Shown here piece by piece: positions 23,111 through 31,317 of a DNA stretch of 64,000 nucleotides (positions are counted from its first letter, which is position 1; the number at the start of each line of letters is the position of its first letter). Below the pieces are notes generated by a model. It had not been told where the DNA came from. It saw only the letters and a program-made list of their open reading frames with translations, and made no database searches. A program made the position numbers and the translations under genes. This DNA comes from Lysobacter spongiicola DSM 21749 (GTDB lineage: Bacteria > Pseudomonadota > Gammaproteobacteria > Xanthomonadales > Xanthomonadaceae): the NCBI RefSeq assembly GCF_900167055.1, contig NZ_FUXP01000003.1, forward strand, positions 62,001-126,000, read 5' to 3'.

Positions 23111-24454
23111 TTGAGTACTCCGATACCACCCGGGAGCACCCCGGCGCCCCAAAGCGCCGTCGATCCACTCGCCGCCGCGGAGAGCCCAGGCGTGATCCGC
23201 GCGGTGAGCCGCTGGCAACTGTTCGGTCTTTCGATCAACGACGTCATCGGCAGCGGGATCTACCTGCTGCCGGCCGCCGCGGCTGCGTTGCTGGGGCCGG
23301 CCAGCCTGTGGGCGGTGCTGATCGCGGGCGGCGCGGTGGCCCTGCTGGTGCTGTGCTATGCGCAGGCATCCAGCTACTTCGACCAGCCGGGCGGCGGCTA
23401 TCTCTACGCACGCGAGGCCTTTGGCCCCTTCATCGGGTTCGAGGTCGGCTGGATGCTGTTCCTGACCCGCATCGCCAGCGCAGCGGCGCTGAGCAACGGA
23501 CTGGCCGAGGCGGTGACACATTTCTGGCCCGGTGCCGCGAGCGGCGCGGTTCGGGTCTCGATCGTGGTCGGCTCGCTGGCGTTCCTGGTGTGGGTGAACG
23601 TAGTGGGCGTGCGCGCCGCCGCCCGCACCGGCGTATTCCTCGCCATCGCCAAGGTACTGCCGCTGCTGATGTTCATCGGCATCGGCGCGATGTATGTCGA
23701 CACCTCGCTGGCCGCGCCACTGGGGCGCGACATCCCGCTGGCCGACCTGGGTGAGGCGGCGCTGTTGCTGTTGTTCGCCTATGCCGGTTTCGAGAACCTG
23801 CCGGCCGCGGCGGGCGAGTACCGCAACCCGCGCCGGGACGTGCCGTTCGCGTTGCTGGCGATGATCGCCACCGTCACCGCCATCTACTTCGCGGTGCAGT
23901 GGGTGGCGTTGGGCACCCTGCCCGGCCTGGCCGGATCGGCCACGCCGCTGGCGGAGTCGGCCGCCCTGTTCGGGGGCGGCTGGCTCGCACTGGTGCTGAC
24001 CGTGGGCGCGACCGTGTCGATCCTGGGCACCAACAGCAACACCATCATGCTCGGGCCCCGTTACCTGCATGCGCTGGCGCTGGATGGTTACGGCCCGCGC
24101 GCGCTTGCCAGGGTCCATCCGCGTTTCCGGACCCCGGCCGTCGCCATCATCACCCTCGGCGTGCTGTCGCTGGTGCTGGCGCTGTCGGGCTCGTTCGTGC
24201 AGTTGGCATTGCTGTCGGTGGTCGCGCGGCTGTTCACCTACATCGGCACCGCGGTCTCGGTACTGGTGTTGCGCAAGCGGCATGGCGACCAGCCCGGGGC
24301 GATGCAGCTCCCCGGCGGGCCGCTGATCCCGATCGCGGCCCTGCTGCTGTCGCTGGGCCTGCTGGCCAGCGCGAAGGTGGAGAACCTGATCGCGGGAGCG
24401 ATCGCACTGGTGCTCGGGGCGGTCGTCTATCGCATGCGACGCAAGGTGGGCTGA
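23111..24454 (+). CDS. APC-family amino acid permease
   Basis: A 447-residue transporter with about 12 predicted membrane helices. The first helix contains 'FGLSINDVIGSGIYLLPAAA', the G-S-G unwound region used for substrate binding in APC transporters. 'QPGGGYLYAREAFGPFIGFE' (helix 3) and 'ELGEAALLLLFAYAGFENLP'-type 'ALLLLFAYAGFENLPAAAGE' (helix 6) are also conserved. The most probable start is TTG at 23111, preceded by AGGGGAT, because the helical core begins some 35 residues later and no ATG lies nearer; a longer frame goes into the promoter region. Substrates are amino acids or polyamines, not further resolvable. Confidence 0.85.
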   Translation: MSTPIPPGSTPAPQSAVDPLAAAESPGVIRAVSRWQLFGLSINDVIGSGIYLLPAAAAALLGPASLWAVLIAGGAVALLVLCYAQASSYFDQPGGGYLYAREAFGPFIGFEVGWMLFLTRIASAAALSNGLAEAVTHFWPGAASGAVRVSIVVGSLAFLVWVNVVGVRAAARTGVFLAIAKVLPLLMFIGIGAMYVDTSLAAPLGRDIPLADLGEAALLLLFAYAGFENLPAAAGEYRNPRRDVPFALLAMIATVTAIYFAVQWVALGTLPGLAGSATPLAESAALFGGGWLALVLTVGATVSILGTNSNTIMLGPRYLHALALDGYGPRALARVHPRFRTPAVAIITLGVLSLVLALSGSFVQLALLSVVARLFTYIGTAVSVLVLRKRHGDQPGAMQLPGGPLIPIAALLLSLGLLASAKVENLIAGAIALVLGAVVYRMRRKVG

Positions 24455-24550
24455 TATTGAACGGCGATTCATGCTCGCCGCGGATTCTTCACCGCGCCAA
24501 GACCACGGGTCGGGCGTCATTGCGGCTCCCCCGCGAATGGAGTCCGCAAG

Positions 24551-25357
24551 ATGTACAGGTACCTGCCCCTCAAGCTCGCCGCGATCGCGGCCGGCACCTG
24601 CTTCGCACTGCCCGCGCACGCCCTGGACGATGACCGCTTCACCCTGCGCCTGGGCGCGATGCACGTCGATGCCCAGAGCGAACTGCGCGGCAGCACGGAA
24701 TTCGCAGGCGAGCCGATCGAGTTCAGCGAGGACTTTGACTTTGGCGGCAAGGAAACAGTGCCGCGCCTGGAAGGCCAGTTCCGCTTCGGCGAGCGCAACC
24801 GCCTGCTGTTCAACTACTTCAGCTACGACAAGGACCAGCGCGCGACGCTGGGCGACGACATCTCCTACGACGACGTCACCATCCCGGCGGGCAGTTTCGC
24901 CGAGGCGGAGGCCGACTTTGAAGTCGCGAGCCTGGTCTATGACTTCGCGGTGGTCGAGACCGACACCTTCAGCTGGGGCCTGCAGGCCGGCGTGGAATAC
25001 GCCAGCCTCGAGGGACGCGTCTATGCCGAGGCGGGCGACGACAGTTACGAGGCGCGCGATGTGTCGGATGGCTATGCCCCGGTGATCGGCACGCGCCTGG
25101 CGTTCGCGCCGGCGGAGCACGTCCGTGTCGTCGCCCAAGGGCAGTACCTGGACGCCGACTGGGGCGACTTCGGCGACTACGACGGCGACCTCAGCCGCGC
25201 CAACGCGCTGGTGGAGTATCGCTTCACCGAAACCTTCGGTGCCTACGTCGGCTATGACTGGTTCAAGCTGGACGTGGAGCGCAGCGGCAGCGACGGCGTG
25301 CTCGGCCTGGATCAGGAGTTCAAGGGGCCGATCGCCGGCGTCACGCTGGCGTTCTGA
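24551..25357 (+). CDS. Outer-membrane beta-barrel-like exported protein
   Basis: A 268-residue protein with a signal peptide ('LPLKLAAIAAGTCFALPAHA' before LDDDR). The mature chain alternates polar and hydrophobic residues with many aromatic turns ('FTLRLGAMHVDAQSELRG', 'FRFGERNRLLFNYFSYDKDQ', 'YGYDWFKLDVE'-type 'FGAYVGYDWFKLDVERSG') and ends in Phe ('GVTLAF'), the terminal aromatic recognised by the BAM machinery. It therefore probably forms an 8- to 10-strand barrel in the outer membrane. The ligand or function is unknown. It is flanked by the permease and converges on a thioredoxin gene. Confidence 0.72.
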   Translation: MYRYLPLKLAAIAAGTCFALPAHALDDDRFTLRLGAMHVDAQSELRGSTEFAGEPIEFSEDFDFGGKETVPRLEGQFRFGERNRLLFNYFSYDKDQRATLGDDISYDDVTIPAGSFAEAEADFEVASLVYDFAVVETDTFSWGLQAGVEYASLEGRVYAEAGDDSYEARDVSDGYAPVIGTRLAFAPAEHVRVVAQGQYLDADWGDFGDYDGDLSRANALVEYRFTETFGAYVGYDWFKLDVERSGSDGVLGLDQEFKGPIAGVTLAF

Positions 25358-25374
25358 CGGCGGTGCTCCGCCCG

Positions 25375-25710
25375 TCAGTCAGCGGCGGGATCGAGACGTG
25401 CCAGCGCGCGCTCGATCTCGTCGCGCCCGCTGGGCCGCACCAGCCGATCCACTTCCGCGCCGTCGCGCAGGAAGACCAGCGTCGGCCACAGCTTGACCCG
25501 GAACGACCGCCCCAGCGGCCTCCCCTTGCCGTCCTCGACCTTGATGTGGCGCACCTGCTCGTGGCCGCGCAAAGCGTCCTCCAGCAGCGGTTGTGCAGCA
25601 ATGCAGTGGCCGCACCAGGCGGTACCGAATTCGAGTACTGCCGGTCCGGCCAGCGCATCAATCTCACTGCGGGCGGGTTCGACGGCAGCGTGGGTACGGG
25701 TGAATGGCAT
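25375..25710 (-). CDS. Thioredoxin-family protein
   Basis: A 111-residue single thioredoxin fold. The active site reads WCGHC (Cys33 and Cys36), with 'PAVLEFGTAW' as the preceding strand, 'HIKVEDGKGRPLGRSFRVKL' and the cis-Pro in 'LWPTLVFLRDGAEVDRLV'. There is no signal peptide, so a cytoplasmic location is likely. CGHC instead of CGPC resembles PDI-type rather than classical thioredoxin redox potential. It lies 45 bp downstream of a CorC-type gene. Confidence 0.88.
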   Translation of the reverse strand: MPFTRTHAAVEPARSEIDALAGPAVLEFGTAWCGHCIAAQPLLEDALRGHEQVRHIKVEDGKGRPLGRSFRVKLWPTLVFLRDGAEVDRLVRPSGRDEIERALARLDPAAD

Positions 25711-25755
25711 GGGACCTCCGGGATTCTCGAATAGCCAAGGGAAGCGGCGTGGCCG

Positions 25756-27045
25756 TCAATCCGTCGACCGCAGCCTGACACGTTCGACCTTCAGGCCCTG
25801 CACGTCCTCGGCCAGCAGGCGGTAGCCCCCGGCATCGATGGTCGTGCCGGCCTCCGGCACCTGCCCCGTCCGCGCCAGGAACAACCCTGCCACCGTCTCC
25901 ACGTGGTCGTGGCTCAGGTCGATGTCGTGATCCTCCCGCAGCTCGGCCAGCGTCACCTCGCCGTCCACCAGCAGGCTGCCGTCGGGTTCACGCCTGATCC
26001 GGCGGCCGCCGTCGCTGCCGTTCTCCATCACGTCCGAAATCAGGTCTTCCATGGTGACGAAACCCGCCGTGCCGCCGAACTCGTCGACCACCAGCGCGGC
26101 GTGGACCCGGCTCTTCTTGAACAGTGCCAGCAGTTCGTCGGCAGGCGTGGATGCGATAACACCCGGCAATTTGCGCATCAGCGAGCCGACTGCCACGTCG
26201 CCGCCACGGGTGCGCGCACGGATGAAATCCTTGACGTGCAGCAGTCCCACCACCCGGTCCAGCGAGCCGTCCACCACCGGATAACGGCTCAGCACGCTTT
26301 CTGCCACCACCCGGGCCACTTCCTGTTCGCTGGCACCGAGTGCCACGGTGTGCATGTGCCCCCGCGACGTCATCAGTTGCGCGGCGGTGCGATCCTCCAG
26401 CTCGAAGATGTTGTTGATCAATCGCCCCTGCACCGACCCCAGGTGTCCACCGGAGGCCGCTTCCTCGGTCACGATCATCAACTCATGGCTGGTATGCAAC
26501 GAGGCGTTGCGGTCCGGCTCTGGGATGCCGAGCGCCCGCATCAGGCCCAACGCAACACGGTTGAGCAGCCACACCAGCGGCCGGAATATCCACCCGGACA
26601 CGCGCATCAGGCCGCTGACGCGGGTGCTCACCGCCTCCGGCGCCTGCAGGGCCAATGCCTTCGGAATCATCTCGCCGAACACCACGTGCAGGAACGTGAT
26701 GAAGCCCAGGGCGATTGCGAATCCCGCGGCGTGGGCGGCATCGACGCCAAGGCCGGCGGATTCGAAGGGACCGTAGAGCCACCGCGCGACCGCCGGCTCT
26801 CCATACATGCCCAGCCCGATACTGGCCAGGGTGATGCCCAGCTGCGCGATGGCGATGTAGCTGTCCTTGCCGGTCGGGCGATCGAACAGTCGCACCAGCC
26901 ACCGGGCCGCACCACTACCACCCTCGGCCAACGCTTCGAGGCGGCTCCGGCGCGCGCCGACCAGCGCGAACTCCGCAGCCACGAAGACGCCGTTGATGGC
27001 CACCAGCAGCATGATCGCCACGATCGGGAGCACGACATCAATCAT
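25756..27045 (-). CDS. CorC/HlyC-family membrane protein (DUF21-CBS-CorC_HlyC), second of a pair
   Basis: A 429-residue CNNM/CorC-type protein. A DUF21 membrane domain with four helices (residues 1-190; 'LLVAINGVFVAAEFALVGAR') is followed by two CBS motifs ('MTSRGHMHTVALGASEQEVA', 'LFKKSRVHAALVVDEFGGTA'), and a C-terminal CorC_HlyC domain after about residue 345 ('DGSLLVDGEVTLAELREDHD'). Such proteins act in magnesium or cobalt homeostasis and are often mislabelled haemolysins. Its ATG overlaps the upstream paralogue's stop by 8 bp, so the two are translationally coupled and may form a heterodimer. Confidence 0.88.
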   Translation of the reverse strand: MIDVVLPIVAIMLLVAINGVFVAAEFALVGARRSRLEALAEGGSGAARWLVRLFDRPTGKDSYIAIAQLGITLASIGLGMYGEPAVARWLYGPFESAGLGVDAAHAAGFAIALGFITFLHVVFGEMIPKALALQAPEAVSTRVSGLMRVSGWIFRPLVWLLNRVALGLMRALGIPEPDRNASLHTSHELMIVTEEAASGGHLGSVQGRLINNIFELEDRTAAQLMTSRGHMHTVALGASEQEVARVVAESVLSRYPVVDGSLDRVVGLLHVKDFIRARTRGGDVAVGSLMRKLPGVIASTPADELLALFKKSRVHAALVVDEFGGTAGFVTMEDLISDVMENGSDGGRRIRREPDGSLLVDGEVTLAELREDHDIDLSHDHVETVAGLFLARTGQVPEAGTTIDAGGYRLLAEDVQGLKVERVRLRSTD

Positions 27046-28339
27046 CGCCAGTTCCGTTGACCACGAAACTCACCCGCCGGACGGCGTTGCGCTCCATCCG
27101 CTCGATCCGGAACTCGATCCGGTCAGGTGCGAAACCGACCGTCTCGCCCTCCACCGGCAGCCGCCCCAGCAGGTGCCACATCAGCCCACCTACCGTGTCG
27201 ACCTCATCCTCTGGCAGGTGGAGCTGGTGGCGGTCGTTCAGCGCTTCCACCAGCACATCCCCGCGCACCTGGATGCGACCATTGGATTCGGAGAAAGGCT
27301 CCTCCTCCTGGTCGAATTCGTCCTGGACCTCGCCAAACACCTCTTCCAGGGCGTCCTCCAGGGTGACCATGCCCGCGACGTTGCCGTACTCGTCTACAAC
27401 GATGGCGGTATGGCGGCGGGCGTCGCGCAGCGCCCGCCAGAGGTTCGGCACCGTCATGACATCGGCCACCACCAGCGGAGGCCTCATCAGTCCGGCGACA
27501 GCGGCATCCTCCCCCCGCTCAACCGCCTCGAACAGCGCCCGCAGGTGAATGACGCCGACGATGCCGTCGATGCCACCCTCCGCCACCGGAAAACGCGAAT
27601 AGGGAGTGTCCACCAGGCGGTGCAGCGCAGTGGCCGCCTTCTCACCCGCATCCACCCACGTCAGGCGCGTACGCGGTGTCATGATCTCCCGCACCAGGCG
27701 CGCTTCCACGTTGAGTACGCCGGCAAGCATGTCGCGCTCTGCCGCATCGATCAGTCCGCCGGCGGCGCTCTCGCGGTAGAGGCCCTCGAGTTCTTCGGGG
27801 GAATGAACGTGCGCGTGGCCGCGCGGTGCGTGCAAGCCGAGCCGGCGCATCACCAGGAACGCCGTGCCGTTGAAGAAATGGACCAGCGGCTTGAACAGCA
27901 GCAGGCTCGCCTGCATCGGACGCAGTGTCGCCAGCGCCAGCCGCTCCGGGTAGCGCAACGCAATGGTCTTGGGCAGCAGCTCGCCCAGCACCACCTGCAG
28001 TGCAGTGATCAGCACCAGCACCACCACGATCGACGCGGCCTCACCGCCGACCGGGCCCAATACGGGTGCAAGCATCGGGGCGATCCTCGCCTGCCCATAC
28101 GCCCCCGCGACCAGGCTGCTGAGGGTGATGCCGATCTGGCAAGCCGCTACATAGGTGTCCAGCCGCTTCCCGTCCTTGAGGATCGCCAACATGCTTCTTG
28201 CGCCGCCATTGCCGGACTCGGCGGCCTCCTGCACCCGCGATCTACGCGAGCCCACCGCGGCGAACTCCGCGGCTACGTACAGGGCATTGGCGCCGACCAT
28301 CAGCGCAACCACCAATGCGGTGACCAGCAGTTCCGGCAT
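27038..28339 (-). CDS. CorC/HlyC-family membrane protein (DUF21-CBS-CorC_HlyC), first of a pair
   Basis: A 433-residue paralogue of the downstream gene with the same domain order: DUF21 ('VGANALYVAAEFAAVGSRRS'), CBS pair ('MTPRTRLTWVDAGEKAATAL', 'RHTAIVVDEYGNVAGMVTLE') and CorC_HlyC ('NGRIQVRGDVLVEALNDRHQ'). The ATG at 28339 places the first membrane helix immediately after the start; a longer frame to 28405 is less likely. The pair is transcribed minus-strand with overlapping ends. Paired DUF21 genes are common in Proteobacteria. The ion transported, if any, is not visible from sequence. Confidence 0.88.
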   Translation of the reverse strand: MPELLVTALVVALMVGANALYVAAEFAAVGSRRSRVQEAAESGNGGARSMLAILKDGKRLDTYVAACQIGITLSSLVAGAYGQARIAPMLAPVLGPVGGEAASIVVVLVLITALQVVLGELLPKTIALRYPERLALATLRPMQASLLLFKPLVHFFNGTAFLVMRRLGLHAPRGHAHVHSPEELEGLYRESAAGGLIDAAERDMLAGVLNVEARLVREIMTPRTRLTWVDAGEKAATALHRLVDTPYSRFPVAEGGIDGIVGVIHLRALFEAVERGEDAAVAGLMRPPLVVADVMTVPNLWRALRDARRHTAIVVDEYGNVAGMVTLEDALEEVFGEVQDEFDQEEEPFSESNGRIQVRGDVLVEALNDRHQLHLPEDEVDTVGGLMWHLLGRLPVEGETVGFAPDRIEFRIERMERNAVRRVSFVVNGTGDD

Positions 28340-28438
28340 CGCGGGCTTCCATCCTCCTCGGCAGTGCGCGCGAGTGTACCGGCCTCCAACCTGCGGCCCG
28401 ACCACGCCGCCTGCACAGGCTGGCGAAGGCGACGCCTG

Positions 28439-29569
28439 CTACCCCTGTATCGCCGCCGCTTCCACGGTTTGGTGGGCCGGCCCTGCATCGACGACCAGCC
28501 CCGCAGCTGCGGATGCCGCTTTCTCCGGCGATTGCCTCTCCACCGCCACGTTCCATGCCCCCGGACCGGCCACGCCCCACTCTTCAGGCCGGGTGCCCTC
28601 GAACAGGCCGATCGTCACCGGTGCGCTTGCGTTCGCCAGGTGCATCACGCCGCAGTCGGCGCTGACGTAGGCCGACAGCGCGGAGAGGACGGTGGCCAGC
28701 CGGCGTATGTCGCTTGAGTAGTACACGGGATAGCGGTCACCCAGCATCGACCGGCCCGATGCGGGTGCGATCTCCACGAAGTCATGTCCCGGACACAGTG
28801 CTTCGAGTTCATCGAGGAAGCCCATCCACCACTCCCGCGGCAGCAGCTTGTGTCCGGTCGCGTTGGCGAAGATGCCGATGACCGGCTGGCGGGGAGCGTG
28901 CGGATCGGGCAACAGGCCCGCCAGCAACATGCGCCCCTGTGCCCGCTCGCTGTCCGACAGGCGCAGTGCAGGAGTAGGCCATGGACCCGTCGCGGCCGCG
29001 CCCAGGGCATGCCGCAGCAGATACACCGGCAGCAGGCTCTGGCGCCGCAGGTCCGCAGGTACGGGGACCGGCACACCGATGCCGCCGTGCTGGCCCGGCC
29101 CGACAAAGCCGATGCGGTACCGCGCGTGGGTCAGGTTGACCAGCAGCCGCCCCGTCTGTGACCGCGGGTCCGCATCGATCGCCAGGTCATAGCCGCCACG
29201 CCGCAACTGCCGCAGGACACCGAGCCACTGCAGGGGATGGCGGAAACCATGCGCCGGCAGTTGCATCACCCGCCCCAGCCGCGGATAACCTTCAAGTAGC
29301 GCCGCCGCCACTGGGCTGCGCGTGACCACGTCGACCTCGGCACCCGGATAGCGCCGCTCCAGCTCCTGCATCAGGGGCGTGAGGAGCAGCGTGTTGCCCA
29401 AGGTGTGGCTGACCTTGCAGACCAGCACCCGCAGGATCCCCGTTGGCGGAAGCGGACCCTGGCCGCCGCCTGACGGTGACCGGAAAAGACGGCCGACGAG
29501 CCAGCGGGAGATGCGCCGGCGCGCTGGATTGCTGCGTCGGAACAGCGTGCGATGCAGGCCATCGCTCAT
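28439..29569 (-). CDS. Glycosyltransferase family 9 (heptosyltransferase-like)
   Basis: A 376-residue GT-B fold enzyme of the ADP-heptose:LPS heptosyltransferase family. It begins with a basic leader, then 'ILRVLVCKVSHTLGNTLLLT' (N-domain, G-N motif), 'PLMQELERRYPGAEVDVVTR', and the nucleotide-sugar domain with 'VIGIFANATGHKLLPREWWM' and 'YVSADCGVMHLANASAPVTI', the last the canonical D-x-G-x-x-H-x-A motif of GT9. It probably adds heptose or a related sugar to a lipid-linked glycan, perhaps lipopolysaccharide core. It lies 79 bp after nrdJb without visible terminator; no other LPS genes are nearby. Confidence 0.82.
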   Translation of the reverse strand: MSDGLHRTLFRRSNPARRRISRWLVGRLFRSPSGGGQGPLPPTGILRVLVCKVSHTLGNTLLLTPLMQELERRYPGAEVDVVTRSPVAAALLEGYPRLGRVMQLPAHGFRHPLQWLGVLRQLRRGGYDLAIDADPRSQTGRLLVNLTHARYRIGFVGPGQHGGIGVPVPVPADLRRQSLLPVYLLRHALGAAATGPWPTPALRLSDSERAQGRMLLAGLLPDPHAPRQPVIGIFANATGHKLLPREWWMGFLDELEALCPGHDFVEIAPASGRSMLGDRYPVYYSSDIRRLATVLSALSAYVSADCGVMHLANASAPVTIGLFEGTRPEEWGVAGPGAWNVAVERQSPEKAASAAAGLVVDAGPAHQTVEAAAIQG

Positions 29570-29648
29570 CGATTCGGTCCTTCAGTGCCTGTAGGGGAGC
29601 AGGTTCTGGATCCGGTCCTTGCAGCCGGTTACTGCGGAAACCGCATGG

Positions 29649-30467
29649 TCAGCCGCATTTGCTGTAGCCGCAGTTCAGGCATGTCGCGCATCCATCCATG
29701 ATGACGACGGCCTTGGTCGAACACTTGTGGCACATCGTCGCGCTGGGCGGGAACGCGACGCCGCCGTCGCCGGTGACCTCGACATCCTCGCTGCGCGGCG
29801 TATCGGCCACCCGCGGCTCGGGGAACAGCTCGCCGCTGCGATCGTCGCGGGCTACGGATTCGTCATCGTTTTTTTTTGAGTCGAGCGCGGCATACGCGGC
29901 GCGCTTTTCGGCGATCAGCGCACGCTGTGCATCGCTCATCTCCGGATCCTGCAGCATGCCGATCGCCTTGAGGTGGTCCTCGACGATGCTGCCCAGTTCG
30001 GCCACCAGCGACGGCATGTACACGCCGCCGGCCTTGAAGTAGCCGCCGCGCGGATCGAACACGGCCTTCATCTCCTCCACCAGGAAGGTCACGTCGCCGC
30101 CCTTGCGGAACACGGCGGACATGATGCGCGTGAGGGCCACGATCCACTGGAAGTGGTCCATGTTCTTGGAGTTGATGAAGATCTCGAACGGCCGGCGGTG
30201 CTCATGCTCGCTGCCGGCGTTGAGCACGATGTCGTTGATGGTCACGTACAGGGCGTGCTCGAACAGCGGCGTCTTCAGCTTGTAGGTCGATCCGATCAGG
30301 GTTTCCGGGCGCTCGATCTTCTCGTGCATCTGGATGACCTTGGCGCCGGGCTGCGCGGCCTCGGCGGCGTCGCGCGCGACGGCTTCGGCCTTGCGGGCCT
30401 CCTTCGCCTGGTCTTCCTGGGTCACGACGCTGTAACCCTTGATTTTCTTGTCGATCTTGACGGCCAT
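29649..30467 (-). CDS. nrdJb: NrdJb-like small subunit of split B12-dependent ribonucleotide reductase
   Basis: A 272-residue TSCPD-domain protein corresponding to the C-terminal part of class II ribonucleotide reductase, encoded separately as in Pseudomonas. The body has 'ERPETLIGSTYKLKTPLFEH' and 'GGDVTFLVEEMKAVFDPRGG', and the end carries two CxxC pairs ('MCHKCSTKAVV', 'CATCLNCGYSKCG'), the redox tail expected to re-reduce the active site. Between body and tail is a charged linker containing Ser-Lys-Lys-Asn encoded by TCAAAAAAAAAC, an A9 run (29869-29877) unusual in this genome. One A more gives K-K-K-R-stop; one fewer gives K-K-T-M-T-N-P-stop. It is 87 bp downstream of the histone-like gene. 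Confidence 0.85.
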   Translation of the reverse strand: MAVKIDKKIKGYSVVTQEDQAKEARKAEAVARDAAEAAQPGAKVIQMHEKIERPETLIGSTYKLKTPLFEHALYVTINDIVLNAGSEHEHRRPFEIFINSKNMDHFQWIVALTRIMSAVFRKGGDVTFLVEEMKAVFDPRGGYFKAGGVYMPSLVAELGSIVEDHLKAIGMLQDPEMSDAQRALIAEKRAAYAALDSKKNDDESVARDDRSGELFPEPRVADTPRSEDVEVTGDGGVAFPPSATMCHKCSTKAVVIMDGCATCLNCGYSKCG

Positions 30468-30554
30468 CGGCCACTCCTGTCGCGGTGTTGCGTGTCGGGG
30501 GGAACACCCGGCAGTCCTGCCCTCCGGCGGCCGGAGGGCAGGATGCGGGGCTTG

Positions 30555-31181
30555 TTACTTGCGGCCCGTGCCCTTGGTGGCGGACTTGCGGATAGCGGTC
30601 TTCTTCGCCGTGGCGCGCTTCAGCGGTGCCTTGCTGGCGGCGGACTTCTTCACTGGCGCCTTGCCGGTGGCAGCCTTGCTGGCCGTCGACTTCTTCACGG
30701 CCGCCTTCTTCGCCGGTACCTTGGCGGCTGTCTTCCTGGAGACGGCCTTCTTCGTGGTGGCCTTGCTGGCTGCCGCGGTCCGGGCCGGCGCGCGCTTGGT
30801 GGCGGTGGTCTTGCCCGCCTTCTTCACGGTCGCCTTCTTTGCCGCCGGGCTGGCGGCCTTGCCCACACCTGCCTTCCTGGCGGGTGACTTCTTTGTCGCG
30901 GCAGTCCTGCCGGCGGCGGCCTTCTTCGCCGTCTTGCGACCGCTCTTCCGGCTCAGCTCCTCGGCTTCCCGGCGGCCGTCGGCGCTGGCCTTCTGCAGCC
31001 GGGACTTGGTGTCCGCCACCCGCTTGCCGGCGGCCTTGCGGACGCGGGTCGCGCTGGTACGGACGGTGGCGGCGGCGTTTCCGGCGCTGGTGGCGATGCT
31101 GCCGCCGATGCTGCTGGCGGTTTCCTTGACGCTCTCGGCGGCCTGCGAAATGGTCGCCGTCACTCCATTACCGTTGCTCAT
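30555..31181 (-). CDS. Histone H1-like Lys/Ala-rich protein
   Basis: A 208-residue very basic protein. An N-terminal segment of about 75 residues ('TISQAAESVKETASSIGGSI', 'VRKAAGKRVADTKSRLQKAS') resembles a coiled or helical stress-protein start. The remainder is low-complexity K/A/T/P with repeats of the form KKA, AAKK, SKA, KSP-type, as in AlgP and eukaryotic H1 tails. These proteins bind DNA non-specifically. The gene lies between nrdJa (136 bp upstream) and nrdJb (87 bp downstream), all minus strand. Repeat number in such tails is usually polymorphic. The ATG at 31181 follows AGGAGGGC. Confidence 0.82.
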   Translation of the reverse strand: MSNGNGVTATISQAAESVKETASSIGGSIATSAGNAAATVRTSATRVRKAAGKRVADTKSRLQKASADGRREAEELSRKSGRKTAKKAAAGRTAATKKSPARKAGVGKAASPAAKKATVKKAGKTTATKRAPARTAAASKATTKKAVSRKTAAKVPAKKAAVKKSTASKAATGKAPVKKSAASKAPLKRATAKKTAIRKSATKGTGRK

Positions 31182-31317
31182 GTGCCCTCCTGACGGGCTC
31201 TTGTCTGCCTTGGCGGGTAACGCGTTTTTCAGCGGTGTTGCCGGAGCGATGCTATACCCGGCCGCGGCGCAATACACCATGCGCAACCGCGGCCGGACAC
31301 GGGCGGGAAAAGCCGCC

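Noticed and set aside
23072-25138. 688-codon minus-strand frame
   Set aside because: Lies opposite the permease and barrel genes; composition rich in Arg/Gln/His without domains.
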